From contig JAUOZS010000001.1 in assembly GCA_032334055.1 (NCBI GenBank), positions 1,462,501 to 1,526,500 of the forward strand: a stretch of DNA of 64,000 nucleotides. The letters are read 5' to 3'. The position numbers were made by a program, and so were the translations under genes. A model generated the notes under the pieces. The model had not been told where the DNA came from. It searched no databases and saw nothing but the letters and a program-made list of their open reading frames with translations. This DNA comes from Selenomonadales bacterium 4137-cl (GTDB lineage Bacteria; Bacillota; Negativicutes; Sporomusales; UBA7701). How positions within the stretch are numbered: the stretch's first letter is position 1; each line of letters opens with the position of its first letter. Of the stretch, positions 16,029-24,830 are shown piece by piece.

Positions 16029-16823
16029 ATGGACCCCTTCACCCGCGAACGCGCCGGCACCGGCGTTGACGAATGGGCCAAGCATCGCTACAACATCGGC
16101 CGCGGCTGCAGCCACAACTGCGCCTATTGCTACGCCCGGGCCGACGCCGTCGACCGATGGAAGCGCATCCGGCCGGAGGACTGGACAACCGAGCGCATCA
16201 ACCAGGCGGCCGTCGACAAGCGCTGGTATAGCAAAGCCGACGACGTAATCATGTTTCCCACCACCCACGACATTACGTCGATCTACCTGGAGTCGGCCGT
16301 CATTGCCCTCAGTCGCATGCTCGCCGCTGGCAATGATGTCCTGATCGTCAGCAAACCTCACCTCGATTGCATCGAGCGGCTCTGCGCGGAGCTTACCGAT
16401 TACCGCCGGCAAATACTTTTCCGATTCACCATCGGCAGCATGGACGCCGACACCTGCGCACTATGGGAGCCGGGGGCGCCGCCGCCGGAGGAGCGCATTA
16501 AATCACTTTTGTTTGCCAGAGCAGCCGGCTTCAACACCTCCGTCTCTATCGAGCCAAACCTGGGCGGCGTACTCAATGCTGTCAGCGTTGTTGAGGCAGT
16601 CGATATTTACGTCACCCACGACATCTGGATCGGCAAGATGAACAAGATCGACCAGCGGGTAAAGGAGCAGAGCCCGGAGCTGGCCGAGGCCATCGCTCGG
16701 CTGAAGGTCGCCCAGAACGACACCAATACGATGCTGCTCTATCACTGCCTGCGCCAGAACCCGAAGGTAGCCTGGAAGGACAGCATCCGGGAAGTGGTGG
16801 CGAGATGTTCGGTACCCCAATAA
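16029..16823 (+). CDS. Radical-SAM protein (SPL/DUF5131-like), phage-encoded
   Basis: This 264-aa protein has the radical-SAM cluster motif CxxxCxxC at C27, C31 and C34 in RGCSHNCAYCYARAD. It would bind a [4Fe-4S] cluster and S-adenosylmethionine. The remainder fits a partial TIM barrel (VLIVSKPHLD; RFTIGSMDAD; SVSIEPNL; VDIYVTHDIWIGKMNK). It most resembles spore-photoproduct-lyase-like and phage Gp37/DUF5131 proteins. The substrate is unknown; a nucleic acid is plausible from the surrounding nuclease, helicase and methyltransferase genes. GGGAGG lies upstream of the ATG. Confidence 0.85.
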   Translation: MDPFTRERAGTGVDEWAKHRYNIGRGCSHNCAYCYARADAVDRWKRIRPEDWTTERINQAAVDKRWYSKADDVIMFPTTHDITSIYLESAVIALSRMLAAGNDVLIVSKPHLDCIERLCAELTDYRRQILFRFTIGSMDADTCALWEPGAPPPEERIKSLLFARAAGFNTSVSIEPNLGGVLNAVSVVEAVDIYVTHDIWIGKMNKIDQRVKEQSPELAEAIARLKVAQNDTNTMLLYHCLRQNPKVAWKDSIREVVARCSVPQ

Positions 16824-17005
16824 CGCAGCGGCAGGTCCGCTCCTGCCGCGTCTGGGCCGCCGATGGAGAAGAAGCCTGGCGCAAGATTGCCGCTATGCTC
16901 AAAGATGAGGGCCTGACGCCTGTGCAGCCGCCGCGGGTGCGGGAGCTGGCGGTAGAGTTGGAGGGCCTGATCTGGTGGGAGTGCCAGGCATTATGCGAGG
17001 GGTGA
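16805..17005 (+). CDS. Small phage protein, unknown
   Basis: This encodes 66 residues and overlaps the radical-SAM gene by 19 bp. It contains RVWAADGEEAWRKIAAMLKDEG and ends in VELEGLIWWECQALCEG. The tight overlap suggests a partner of the radical-SAM protein or of the following nuclease. Function unknown. Confidence 0.55.
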   Translation: MFGTPITQRQVRSCRVWAADGEEAWRKIAAMLKDEGLTPVQPPRVRELAVELEGLIWWECQALCEG

Positions 17006-17010
17006 TGATG

Positions 17011-17379
17011 ATGACAATAGACGAAGTAGCCGCAGCCCTGCGCCGCCTTCGCGTCCCCAAGATCATTGACGAATACAAGTTGCAGTCCATGGTGGCGGAC
17101 GTCCTACGAGAGGCCGGATTGCCTGCGGAGAAGGAATATCGCCTCGGCCCCCGGAGCCGCATCGACTTCCTCGTCGAAGGCGGTATCGGGGTGGAAGTTA
17201 AGAAAGGCAAGCCGCCCAAGCTCGCGGTGATCGCCCAGATTGAACGCTACGCCGCCTGCCATCAGATAACAGGCATCATCCTTATCGTAGAGCAACTGAT
17301 CCACGACGTACCCAAAGAGATTAGCGGCAAGCCCTGCCTGCTGATCGCACTCAATAAATTATGGGGTATCGCTTTATGA
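17011..17379 (+). CDS. PD-(D/E)XK-type nuclease-like protein
   Basis: This is 122 aa from the ATG at 17011 (ATGs at 17005 and 17008 are also possible). A helical N-terminus leads into SRIDFLVEGGIGVEVKKG, where D52, E62 and K64 match the restriction-endonuclease-fold catalytic triad. A following Q-IERYAACH helix has the expected Gln. It precedes an SNF2 helicase with ATGA overlap, a common phage pair in which the nuclease and translocase act on branched or replicating DNA. Family call by motif. Confidence 0.7.
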   Translation: MTIDEVAAALRRLRVPKIIDEYKLQSMVADVLREAGLPAEKEYRLGPRSRIDFLVEGGIGVEVKKGKPPKLAVIAQIERYAACHQITGIILIVEQLIHDVPKEISGKPCLLIALNKLWGIAL

Positions 17380-19148
17380 CCGTTCCGCAATACCTGCAGT
17401 TCCCCTCTGAAGCCGAGTATTATTACGGCACCCTGACCTTCAACGAACGAAAACAGGACTGGGAAATAGAAGGGGAGCCCTGCGTCATCGAAATCGCGCA
17501 GCGCCTCTTTCCCGGCTCCAAAACCTATGACCGCACCCGCGTCCGCTTCCGCACCAACCGGCGCACCAACGGCGACCTTAACTGGCTGATGCTCCGCTAC
17601 CCTCTCCGAATCGCCGATGAAGCGAAGTGGCGGCAGACGTATGAGGAAACCGTCCAGCATGTCCTAAAGCGGGAGGCCATCAACAAGGCCCCGACGAAGG
17701 TCACGCCCCCGCCGGCATTTACCGGGACGCTCAGGGAGTACCAGAAGGAAAGCTTGGCCCACCTGATGCACAACCGGCGAACACTCGACGCTGACGAGAT
17801 GGGCCTGGGCAAGACGCCGATCGCGCTGGCGTTCCTCTCAGCGGTGAACGCCTGGCCGGCCCTGATTGTCGTTCCTCCGCACCTTATTCTGGGGTGGCTC
17901 GACAAGATTGCCCAATTCCTCGACCTCCCGCCGTCGATAGGGCAGGCGCCAACATTGTTTAGCAAGGGCAAGGCAGTACCCCCGTTCGTCCATGTCATCA
18001 AGGGACTGAAACCCTACGACCTGCCGACTGCTGACATCTACATCATGCACTACCTCATCCTGCGAGGCTGGAAGAACGAACTGCCGGAATACGGCTTCAA
18101 GACGGTGATCTTCGACGAGATCCAGGAGCTCCGGCACCGGCAAACGGAGAAATACTCCGCCGCCTCGCTGGTGGCGGACAAGGCCGAGAATGTCATAGGA
18201 TTATCCGGTACCCCGATTTACGGCCGCGGCGGCCAGATATGGAACGTCATGAACATCATCGACTTCCATTGCCTCTCGGACTGGGAGAGCTTTTCGAGAA
18301 CATGGTGCTATGGCTACGACGGCGATATCGTCACCGATCCGGCTAACCTCGGCGACTACCTAAAGCGCGAGGGCCTGATGATCCGCCACACCAAGGCCGA
18401 CGTTCTCGGCGAGCTGCCGCCTAAGCGTCGAGTGGTTGAGCCTATCGAATCCGATCAGGCCGTATTCAGCAACCTGATACGCGAAGCCGTCGAGAAGGCC
18501 CAAGGTTACGACGCCATCAAGGACATGCTGGAGAAGGGCAGAGTGAAGAGGGAGATCGAGGGAGCGGCCCGTATGGCTACCGGAATAGCCAAGGCTTCCG
18601 CCGTCTGCGCTTTCGTCAGGATGCTGCTGGAGGCCGGGGAAAAAGTGCTGTTGTTCGCCTACCATCACGCGGTGTTCGACATCTACATGGAGGAGCTGCG
18701 GGAATTCCGTCCGGGCAAGATCACCGGCCAGGAAGATGCCGCCGCTAAGAATGAGGCGGTGGAGATGTTTAAGAGCGGCATGACGCCCCTCTGCTGTATA
18801 TCTCTCCGGACGGCGGCCGGCCTCGACGGCCTCCAGGTCGCAACCAGCGTCGTATTCGGAGAGCTGGACTGGTCGCCGGCGATCCACTCCCAATGCGAGG
18901 ACCGTGCCCACCGCATCGGGCAGGAAAACTCCATCCTCTGCTATTACCTCGTTAGCGAGGACGGCTCCGACGAGACTATCCAGGAGGCTCTGGGGCTTAA
19001 GACGGAGCAATTCCTCGGCCTCATGGGAGACAAGGCGGAGACCGAAGAGGACCGCGCTATAGCCCAGACGGTGGCCACACAGCACATGAGTAATCTGGTC
19101 GAGAAGATCAAGGCTATCAAGCTGAACAAAGTTAAAAGCCCGGCATAA
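17376..19148 (+). CDS. SNF2-family DNA helicase/translocase
   Basis: This 590-aa superfamily-2 ATPase has Walker A DEMGLGKT around residue 140, the DEIQ box near 247, an SGTPIYG motif III and a C-terminal helicase lobe with EDRAHRIGQ (motif VI). The N-terminal 100 residues are an extra domain of unknown fold. The start at 17376 overlaps the upstream stop (ATGA); an in-frame ATG at 17361 is the alternative. In phages this class moves along dsDNA during replication or recombination and may remodel forks. Confidence 0.9.
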   Translation: MTVPQYLQFPSEAEYYYGTLTFNERKQDWEIEGEPCVIEIAQRLFPGSKTYDRTRVRFRTNRRTNGDLNWLMLRYPLRIADEAKWRQTYEETVQHVLKREAINKAPTKVTPPPAFTGTLREYQKESLAHLMHNRRTLDADEMGLGKTPIALAFLSAVNAWPALIVVPPHLILGWLDKIAQFLDLPPSIGQAPTLFSKGKAVPPFVHVIKGLKPYDLPTADIYIMHYLILRGWKNELPEYGFKTVIFDEIQELRHRQTEKYSAASLVADKAENVIGLSGTPIYGRGGQIWNVMNIIDFHCLSDWESFSRTWCYGYDGDIVTDPANLGDYLKREGLMIRHTKADVLGELPPKRRVVEPIESDQAVFSNLIREAVEKAQGYDAIKDMLEKGRVKREIEGAARMATGIAKASAVCAFVRMLLEAGEKVLLFAYHHAVFDIYMEELREFRPGKITGQEDAAAKNEAVEMFKSGMTPLCCISLRTAAGLDGLQVATSVVFGELDWSPAIHSQCEDRAHRIGQENSILCYYLVSEDGSDETIQEALGLKTEQFLGLMGDKAETEEDRAIAQTVATQHMSNLVEKIKAIKLNKVKSPA

Positions 19149-19156
19149 AGCCGGGC
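19138..19156. other. Hairpin overlapping the SNF2 stop codon
   Basis: GCCCGGC/GCCGGGC pair perfectly around ATAAA, which contains the TAA stop. There is no T tract, so it may protect or pause mRNA rather than terminate. Confidence 0.45.
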
Positions 19157-19223
19157 CGGTGTAGGGGCCAAGAGGATGTGGCAGAAGGTCCCCTCGGTAT
19201 AGTATATGCTTTCGGGGTGAGAT

Positions 19224-21767
19224 ATGAACTATCAGCAATTTTTACTCGACAAAATGGAGCTCGCCAAAGACAGCGGCTTCGACATATCGATCGACGACAT
19301 CAACCCCGCGCTAAAGCCCCACCAGCGGGAGGCCGTCAGGTGGGCCATTAGGGGAGGACGCCGGGCGCTGTTCGAATCCTTCGGCCTGGGCAAGACGGTC
19401 CAGGAACTTGAATGGTGCCGGATCATCATCGCCAAAGAGGGAGGCAAGGCCCTGATAGTCCTCCCCCTGGGCGTGAAGCAGGAATTCACCCGCGACGCCG
19501 TGCAGCTGCTCGGCATGGATCCTCCGCAATACGTCCGGACGATGGCCGAAGTCGCCGCGGCTGAAGCCGACATCCTTATTACCAACTACGAACGGGTAAG
19601 GGACGGCGATATCGACCCCATGTATTTCACCGCCACCTCCCTCGACGAAGCCTCTGTCCTCCGGAGCTACGGCAGCAAGACCTATCAGACCTTCCTCGAC
19701 AAGTTCAAGGGCGTCCGGTATAAACTTCTCGCCACGGCCACGCCGGCGCCCAACCGCTACAAGGAGCTCATCCACTACGCTGGATACCTGGAGATCATGG
19801 ACACCGGCCAGGCCCTGACGAGATTCTTCCAGCGCGACAGCACCAAGGCCAACAATCTGACCCTCTACCCGCACAAGGAAAACGAATTCTGGCTGTGGCT
19901 TTCGAGCTGGGCCATGTTCATCACCTCGCCCTCCGACCTCGGTTTCGACGACACCGGCTACGTACTGCCGCCGCTCAAAATCAACTACCACGAGATCCCT
20001 GTCAACCACTCCGCCGGCCTCACCGAAAAGGACGGCCAGGTCAAGCTCCTGCGGGATGCAGCTGTTTCCCTGGCCGACGCCGCCCGGGAAAAGCGCGACA
20101 GCATCAATGCCAGGGTGGCGAAGATGGCCGAGATCGTCAACAAGGATCCCGATGATAGCTTCATCCTGTGGCATGATCTCGAGGATGAGCGACACGCCAT
20201 CAAAAAAGCCCTGCCCGCCGCGGTCGATATCTACGGCAGCCAAGACTACGACATCCGCGAGCAGCGGGTAATCGACTTCAGTGACGGCAAGATCAGGCTA
20301 TTCGCCACTAAAAAAGAGCTTTCCGGCCAGGGCTGCAACTTCCAGCGCCACTGCCACAGAGCCATCTTCATCGGCATCGACTACGAATTCAACGACTTTA
20401 TCCAGGCTATCCACCGCATCTACCGCTTCCTCCAGACGGAGCAGGTTGTCATCGACATCATCTACACCGAGAGTGAGCAGCAGATATTGAAAGTCCTGCT
20501 CGAAAAATGGCGGCAGCATGACGAGATGGTCGCTAAGATGACCGCCATAATCAAAAAACACGGCCTGTCCAGCACCTCATTGGCAGACAAAATGGCCAGG
20601 TCAATCGGAGTTGAGAGAGTGGAAGTCAAGGGCAAGCACTTCACCGTCACCAATAACGACTGCATCCTCGAAACTGAACGGATGACAGCTGACACCATCG
20701 ACATGATCGTCACGTCCATCCCCTTCAGCAACCATTACGAATACACTCCATCCTACAACGACTTCGGCCACAACAAGGATAACGAGAAGTTTTTCGAGCA
20801 GATGGACTTTTTAACCCCTAACCTCCTCCGGATACTGAAGCCCGGTCGGATCGCCGCCATCCACGTCAAGGACCGTATCCTGTTCGGCAACGCCACCGGC
20901 ACGGGCATGCCCACCGTCGACCCCTTCAGCGACCTCACCGTCGCCCACTTCCTCCGTCACGGCTTCCAGTACATGGGCAGAATCACCGTCGTCACCGACG
21001 TGGTGAGGGAGAATAACCAGACCTACCGCCTCGGCTGGTCGGAGCAGTGCAAAGACGGCTCGAAGATGGGTGTCGGCTGCCCGGAGTATATTCTGCTCTT
21101 CCGTAAGCTCCCCAGCGACACCTCGAAGGCCTACGCCGATACGCCGGTGGCAAAGTCCAAGGATGAATATACCAGGGCCCAGTGGCAAATTGACGCCCAC
21201 GGATATTGGCGGTCATCGGGCGACCGGCTCATCAGCAAGGACGAACTGGCCGCGCTGCCCGTCGATAACCTCCAGGCCGTCTACCGAAAATACTCGAGGG
21301 AAAGCGTCTACGATTACCACCAGCACGTCGCCCTGGCGAAGAAGCTCGACAAGGACGGTAAACTGCCGGCAAGCTTCATGGTGGTCGCCCCCGGATCCTG
21401 GACGGATGGAGTATGGGACGATATCAACCGCATGAAGACGCTCAACACGAAGCAGTCGCAGAAGCGTAGGGAAATGCACGTCTGCCCGCTGCAGCTTGAT
21501 ATAGTCGAGCGGCTGATAAACAGGTACAGTAACCCCGGCGAGGTAGTATTCGACCCGTTCGGGGGGATCATGACGGTCCCCATGACGGCCGTGAAACTTG
21601 GCCGCTATGGACAAGCCTGCGAACTCAACAGCGACTATTTCAGGGACGGCCTGGGATACATGCAGGTGGCCGAGGCAATGAGGGACGCGCCGACGCTGTT
21701 TGACTTCATCGACGAGGGCATGGGGCACGCGATGCGCCTCGACGGAGTGAAAGGGGAGGCGGGATGA
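19224..21767 (+). CDS. Helicase-DNA adenine/cytosine-N4 methyltransferase fusion
   Basis: This is one 847-aa polypeptide. Residues 1-440 are a superfamily-2 helicase: SFGLGKT Walker A near 55, SLDEAS box II near 138, and a C-terminal lobe with QAIHRIYRF. Residues 460-840 are an amino-methyltransferase in beta-class order: motif IV TSIPF near 498 first, FDPFGG motif I near 777 last. The catalytic tetrapeptide is SIPF rather than the usual (D/N/S)PP(Y/F), and the SAM motif is DPFGGIMT rather than DPFxGSG, so activity may be reduced or altered. Such fusions in phages (compare P1 DarB) protect DNA from host restriction. The following radical-SAM gene overlaps it. Confidence 0.85.
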   Translation: MNYQQFLLDKMELAKDSGFDISIDDINPALKPHQREAVRWAIRGGRRALFESFGLGKTVQELEWCRIIIAKEGGKALIVLPLGVKQEFTRDAVQLLGMDPPQYVRTMAEVAAAEADILITNYERVRDGDIDPMYFTATSLDEASVLRSYGSKTYQTFLDKFKGVRYKLLATATPAPNRYKELIHYAGYLEIMDTGQALTRFFQRDSTKANNLTLYPHKENEFWLWLSSWAMFITSPSDLGFDDTGYVLPPLKINYHEIPVNHSAGLTEKDGQVKLLRDAAVSLADAAREKRDSINARVAKMAEIVNKDPDDSFILWHDLEDERHAIKKALPAAVDIYGSQDYDIREQRVIDFSDGKIRLFATKKELSGQGCNFQRHCHRAIFIGIDYEFNDFIQAIHRIYRFLQTEQVVIDIIYTESEQQILKVLLEKWRQHDEMVAKMTAIIKKHGLSSTSLADKMARSIGVERVEVKGKHFTVTNNDCILETERMTADTIDMIVTSIPFSNHYEYTPSYNDFGHNKDNEKFFEQMDFLTPNLLRILKPGRIAAIHVKDRILFGNATGTGMPTVDPFSDLTVAHFLRHGFQYMGRITVVTDVVRENNQTYRLGWSEQCKDGSKMGVGCPEYILLFRKLPSDTSKAYADTPVAKSKDEYTRAQWQIDAHGYWRSSGDRLISKDELAALPVDNLQAVYRKYSRESVYDYHQHVALAKKLDKDGKLPASFMVVAPGSWTDGVWDDINRMKTLNTKQSQKRREMHVCPLQLDIVERLINRYSNPGEVVFDPFGGIMTVPMTAVKLGRYGQACELNSDYFRDGLGYMQVAEAMRDAPTLFDFIDEGMGHAMRLDGVKGEAG

Positions 21768-21844
21768 TGAACCGTTACAAAGCTCTACACCTATTCTGCG
21801 GCTCTGACGGCCGGCGGGGTATGGGTGAGGGAGGAGCGGGAGAT
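21764..21844 (+). pseudogene. Possible remnant of a cytosine-C5 methyltransferase N-terminus
   Basis: From the ATG at 21764, in frame with the next gene, the reading is MMNRYKALHLFCGSDGRRG. This resembles the start of C5-cytosine methyltransferases (motif I, LF-G-GG). The rest of such a gene is absent. It may be a deletion scar, or it may be translated as a 27-residue extension of the radical-SAM protein. Confidence 0.4.
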
Positions 21845-22822
21845 ATGCGCGTCGCTCTCATCCAAGTAGACGGCAAACTGCCTAACCTTGCGCTCATGAA
21901 ACTGAGCGCATACCACAAGGCCCGCGGCGACGACGTAATCCTCTACCGCAACCCCGACGACTATCTACTCGGCCAAGACCTCTTTTACCCCATCGACAAG
22001 GCCTACGCAGCAGTGATTTTCGATGATTCGGTAAAGAAACGCTCACTGCGGCTGGCGAAGCAGCTGGCAGCCGCCGGCGTCGAAGTCGGTGGCACCGGCT
22101 GGAGCCTGGAGAAAACCCTGCCGACCGAGATCGAGGCCTTACCCGCAGACTATGACCTCTACGGCATCACCTACGGCTTCGGCTTCACCTCCCGCGGCTG
22201 CATCCGCTCCTGCCCCTTCTGCGTCGTCCCCAAGAAGGAAGGCACTATCAGGCACGTCGCCTGGCCGTCCGAGATCGCGAACCCCAAGTCAAAGGCATTG
22301 GTGCTGCTCGATAACAACTTCCTTGCCTCGCCGCTGTGGCGCGATAAGGGCCAGCAGATCATCGACAACGGCTACAAGGTGGACTTCACCCAGGGCCTCG
22401 ACATCCGCCTTGTCACCGACGAAGCCGCCGACTACATAGCCAAAATGAAGCACGGCCGGCGCATCCACTTCGCTTTTGACCACATCAGCGATGAGCAGAT
22501 CGTCCGTAGCGGGATCGAGAAGCTGTTGGCCAGAGGCCTCAAAGGCGACGACCTCTCCTTCTACGTCCTCACCAATTTCAACAGCACTCACGAAGATGAC
22601 CGCCGGCGAATCGACATCCTCGACGAATACGGCGCCAACCCCTTCATTATGGTCTTCGACAAGCGGAAAGCGCCGGAGATCACACGGCGCCTGGCACTCT
22701 GGTGCAATAAATACTGGTCGAAGAAGGCCTGCCGGTTCGAGGACTTCGACCGCAAGGCATACCGGCAGAAGAAGCGCCTCGATTATCAACCCGGGGAGGG
22801 AGAGATATGCGCTACATCATAG
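21845..22822 (+). CDS. Radical-SAM protein with B12-binding-like N-terminus
   Basis: This is 325 aa from the ATG at 21845, which follows GGAGGAG and GGGAG and matches the natural N-terminus MRVALIQVDGKLPNLALMKLS. The radical-SAM motif is C119xxxC123xxC126 in TSRGCIRSCPFCVVPKKEG. The N-terminal 100 residues look like the Rossmann domain before the SAM barrel in B12-dependent radical-SAM enzymes, but no DxHxxG cobalamin motif is visible. Later blocks are LVLLDNNFLAS, FTQGLDIRLV and HFAFDHISDE. It may modify phage DNA or RNA. The substrate is unknown. Confidence 0.82.
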   Translation: MRVALIQVDGKLPNLALMKLSAYHKARGDDVILYRNPDDYLLGQDLFYPIDKAYAAVIFDDSVKKRSLRLAKQLAAAGVEVGGTGWSLEKTLPTEIEALPADYDLYGITYGFGFTSRGCIRSCPFCVVPKKEGTIRHVAWPSEIANPKSKALVLLDNNFLASPLWRDKGQQIIDNGYKVDFTQGLDIRLVTDEAADYIAKMKHGRRIHFAFDHISDEQIVRSGIEKLLARGLKGDDLSFYVLTNFNSTHEDDRRRIDILDEYGANPFIMVFDKRKAPEITRRLALWCNKYWSKKACRFEDFDRKAYRQKKRLDYQPGEGEICATS

Positions 22823-23046
22823 CCCTGGTCATCGCCCTGCTCGCGGCCCAGGCATACACCTACAGTCTGGCCGCCGACGCACGGGCCGAGAACGCCGCCC
22901 TGCGCCGCGAACTCAACCGCGAGCTGCACAACGTCAAAGGCCATCTGCATGATCAGGCGCAGACGATACAGCACCTGACGCACCCGGCGACGATGCACCG
23001 GCGCACGATTGATTGGCTATATGGGCAGGGTGAGTTTAAGAAGTGA
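22807..23046 (+). CDS. Small membrane-anchored phage protein
   Basis: This encodes 79 residues. It has one N-terminal transmembrane helix (IIALVIALLAAQAYTYSLA) and then a charged helix (ARAENAALRRELNRELHNVKG). It overlaps the radical-SAM gene by 16 bp. GGGAGGGAGAG precedes the start. Function unknown; the topology resembles spanin-like or small inner-membrane proteins, but the location is early. Confidence 0.55.
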   Translation: MRYIIALVIALLAAQAYTYSLAADARAENAALRRELNRELHNVKGHLHDQAQTIQHLTHPATMHRRTIDWLYGQGEFKK

Positions 23047-23160
23047 AATTTTTTCGAAATCCGTACAGTTTTTTTGGCAATCGGCCTCATGCGCGGGCTA
23101 CAATGGAAGGCAAACATGAGAGGGCGGCCGCCGTGGTCGCCCTGGTGGGAGTGGGAGAGC

Positions 23161-23994
23161 ATGCCGAATCGGATTATCAAAGAGAGTATCTGCACCAGCG
23201 ACAACCTCGATGAACTATCACCAGAAGAGGAGCGATTCTTCTTTCGGCTGATAGTCAACTGTGACGACTACGGGCGCATCGACGCGCGGCCCGCCATTTT
23301 ACGCAGCAAGTGTTTCCCGTTGAAAGTCGATGAGATCGAGCTCGTCGACGTTGTCCAATGGGTAAGCTCCCTCTGCGCCCAGGAACTATGCTATGTTTAC
23401 CTTGCGCACGGCCGTCCGTACCTTCAGATTACCACATGGAAAAACCATCAACAGGTGCGCGCGGCCAAGAGCAAATACCCCGACCCCCACGACCCAAATT
23501 CAGAGGTTATTACACTTGATATCATTTGCAATCATTTGATATCAAGTGATGACAAATGTCCCCGTAATCGTATTCGTAATCGAGAATCGAAAAACGTTCT
23601 TCTTAGTATGGGAGATAATACCCGCTCTGTGGATATTGTGGATAAGTCAAAGCCTGAACCAACAACAGAGCAGGCTGAACCTGAAGCGGAAGGCTCTGTC
23701 GATGTTGTGGATAAGTCGGGGGGAGAGCCGGGGAGTGCTGATTTCATGGCCTTTTGGGGCGTTTATCCTAACCGGGCGCACATGACGAAGGCTATAGAGG
23801 CTTACGAGAATGCGGTCGCCGCCGGTGAGTCGCCGCAGGCCCTTATGCTCGCTGCCCGTGGATATGCTCGGCACGTTCGGAATAAGCGGTTGGCTACCGC
23901 CGACATTACGGAGCCGGATGTGTTTATCGCGGAGGGTATATGGATGGTGTACGCGCCTGTGAGGCGAGCGGTAGGAGGTGATGGGTTTGGATAA
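23161..23994 (+). CDS. Phage replication initiator-like protein
   Basis: This is 277 aa from the ATG at 23161 (GGGAG upstream). The N-terminal winged-helix part has RIIKESICTSDNLDELSPEEERFFFRLI and CDDYGRIDARPAILRSKCFP, typical of phage DnaD/replisome-organiser-like proteins. The middle is low-complexity and carries origin-like repeats. The C-terminal block (FMAFWGVYPNRAHMTKAIEAYENAV) resembles domains that interact with helicase loaders. RusA follows with overlap. Probable role: recognises the internal origin and loads host helicase. Confidence 0.75.
   Translation: MPNRIIKESICTSDNLDELSPEEERFFFRLIVNCDDYGRIDARPAILRSKCFPLKVDEIELVDVVQWVSSLCAQELCYVYLAHGRPYLQITTWKNHQQVRAAKSKYPDPHDPNSEVITLDIICNHLISSDDKCPRNRIRNRESKNVLLSMGDNTRSVDIVDKSKPEPTTEQAEPEAEGSVDVVDKSGGEPGSADFMAFWGVYPNRAHMTKAIEAYENAVAAGESPQALMLAARGYARHVRNKRLATADITEPDVFIAEGIWMVYAPVRRAVGGDGFG
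23513..23714. other. Probable prophage replication origin inside the initiator gene
   Basis: A perfect 12-bp inverted repeat CACTTGATATCA (23513-23524) / TGATATCAAGTG (23537-23548) lies in an AT-richer patch. DnaA-box matches TGTGGATAA occur at 23637-23645 and 23706-23714, with TGTGGATAT at 23628-23636. An origin within the initiator gene is common in phages. The DnaA-like sites also encode the protein repeat VDxVDKS, so some of the repetition could be protein-driven. Confidence 0.55.
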
Positions 23995-24352
23995 GGCAGT
24001 GATTATCGTCCCCGGTATCCCGCCGAGTATAAATCGCTGGAGCCGACTTCACTGGACGAAGCAACGGATCATAAAAAACGAGTGGCGGATCATCGTCTGG
24101 GTGTCGGCATACATGGCAAAGGCGACTAAATTGCGGCTGGAGCGGGCGAGGGTGCGAATAACTTACTATTTCGCCACACATCGCCGGCGCGATAAAGACA
24201 ATTATGCGCCGAAGATGCTGATGGACGGGCTGGTCAAAGCCGGGGTGCTGGTGGACGACAACCAGGACAGACTTGACCTTGACTGGGGCTTTGCGCAAGG
24301 GAGCCCGGAGCGGACTGAGATTGTGATCGAGGAGATCGGGAGGGTGGTGTGA
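23987..24352 (+). CDS. rusA: RusA-type Holliday-junction resolvase
   Basis: This is 121 aa from the TTG at 23987, which is 8 bp after AGGAGG; the ATG at 23981 and GTG at 23978 are too near. The family core is present: VPGIPPSINRW near the start, then RRRDKDNYAPKMLMDGLVKAGVLVDDNQ with the catalytic aspartates. It cleaves four-way junctions before packaging. It overlaps the replication gene by 8 bp and the next gene by 4 bp. Confidence 0.88.
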   Translation: MDKAVIIVPGIPPSINRWSRLHWTKQRIIKNEWRIIVWVSAYMAKATKLRLERARVRITYYFATHRRRDKDNYAPKMLMDGLVKAGVLVDDNQDRLDLDWGFAQGSPERTEIVIEEIGRVV

Positions 24353-24744
24353 GGGTGATTGACCGGGAAATGATTCATCTGGCGCTGGAGAACGCCAGGC
24401 AGACGATAACTCTTAGTCCGGTACCGCCGGAGAAGTGGCCATACCGGCCGGCGGGGCTGAAGGAAGTATGGCGTAACCAAAAATATCTTGTCCAGGTATT
24501 CGACGAGCCCGGCGGGGTGGAGCGCCTTTCGGTGGTTAGGTCGATACGGACGGCCGGAGAATGGGCGGACGGCATCCCATGGGAGGAACTGCAGCAGCTG
24601 AAGCGTGAGTGCGGCCGCGGGGACCGCTGGGCGGTGGAGATGTATCCGGCGGACAGCGATGTGGTGAATGTGGCAAATATGCGGCATCTGTGGGTGCTAC
24701 CGGCGCCGCCGATGGTCGGGTGGAGGAAAGGCGTTTCGTATTAA
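24349..24744 (+). CDS. Phage protein, DUF7694-like
   Basis: This is 131 aa from GTG 24349, overlapping RusA. The last third contains WEELQQLKRECGRGDRWAVE and VNVANMRHLWVLP, a block I recall from small phage proteins of unknown function next to RusA. No catalytic motif seen. Confidence 0.6.
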   Translation: MRVIDREMIHLALENARQTITLSPVPPEKWPYRPAGLKEVWRNQKYLVQVFDEPGGVERLSVVRSIRTAGEWADGIPWEELQQLKRECGRGDRWAVEMYPADSDVVNVANMRHLWVLPAPPMVGWRKGVSY

Positions 24745-24830
24745 GTGTAAATCCACTATGTAAACATACATGCGCTGCGCCGGGCTAATCAATGCTAACT
24801 CCCGCGCGCGTGAGGAGAGGAGTGACCATC

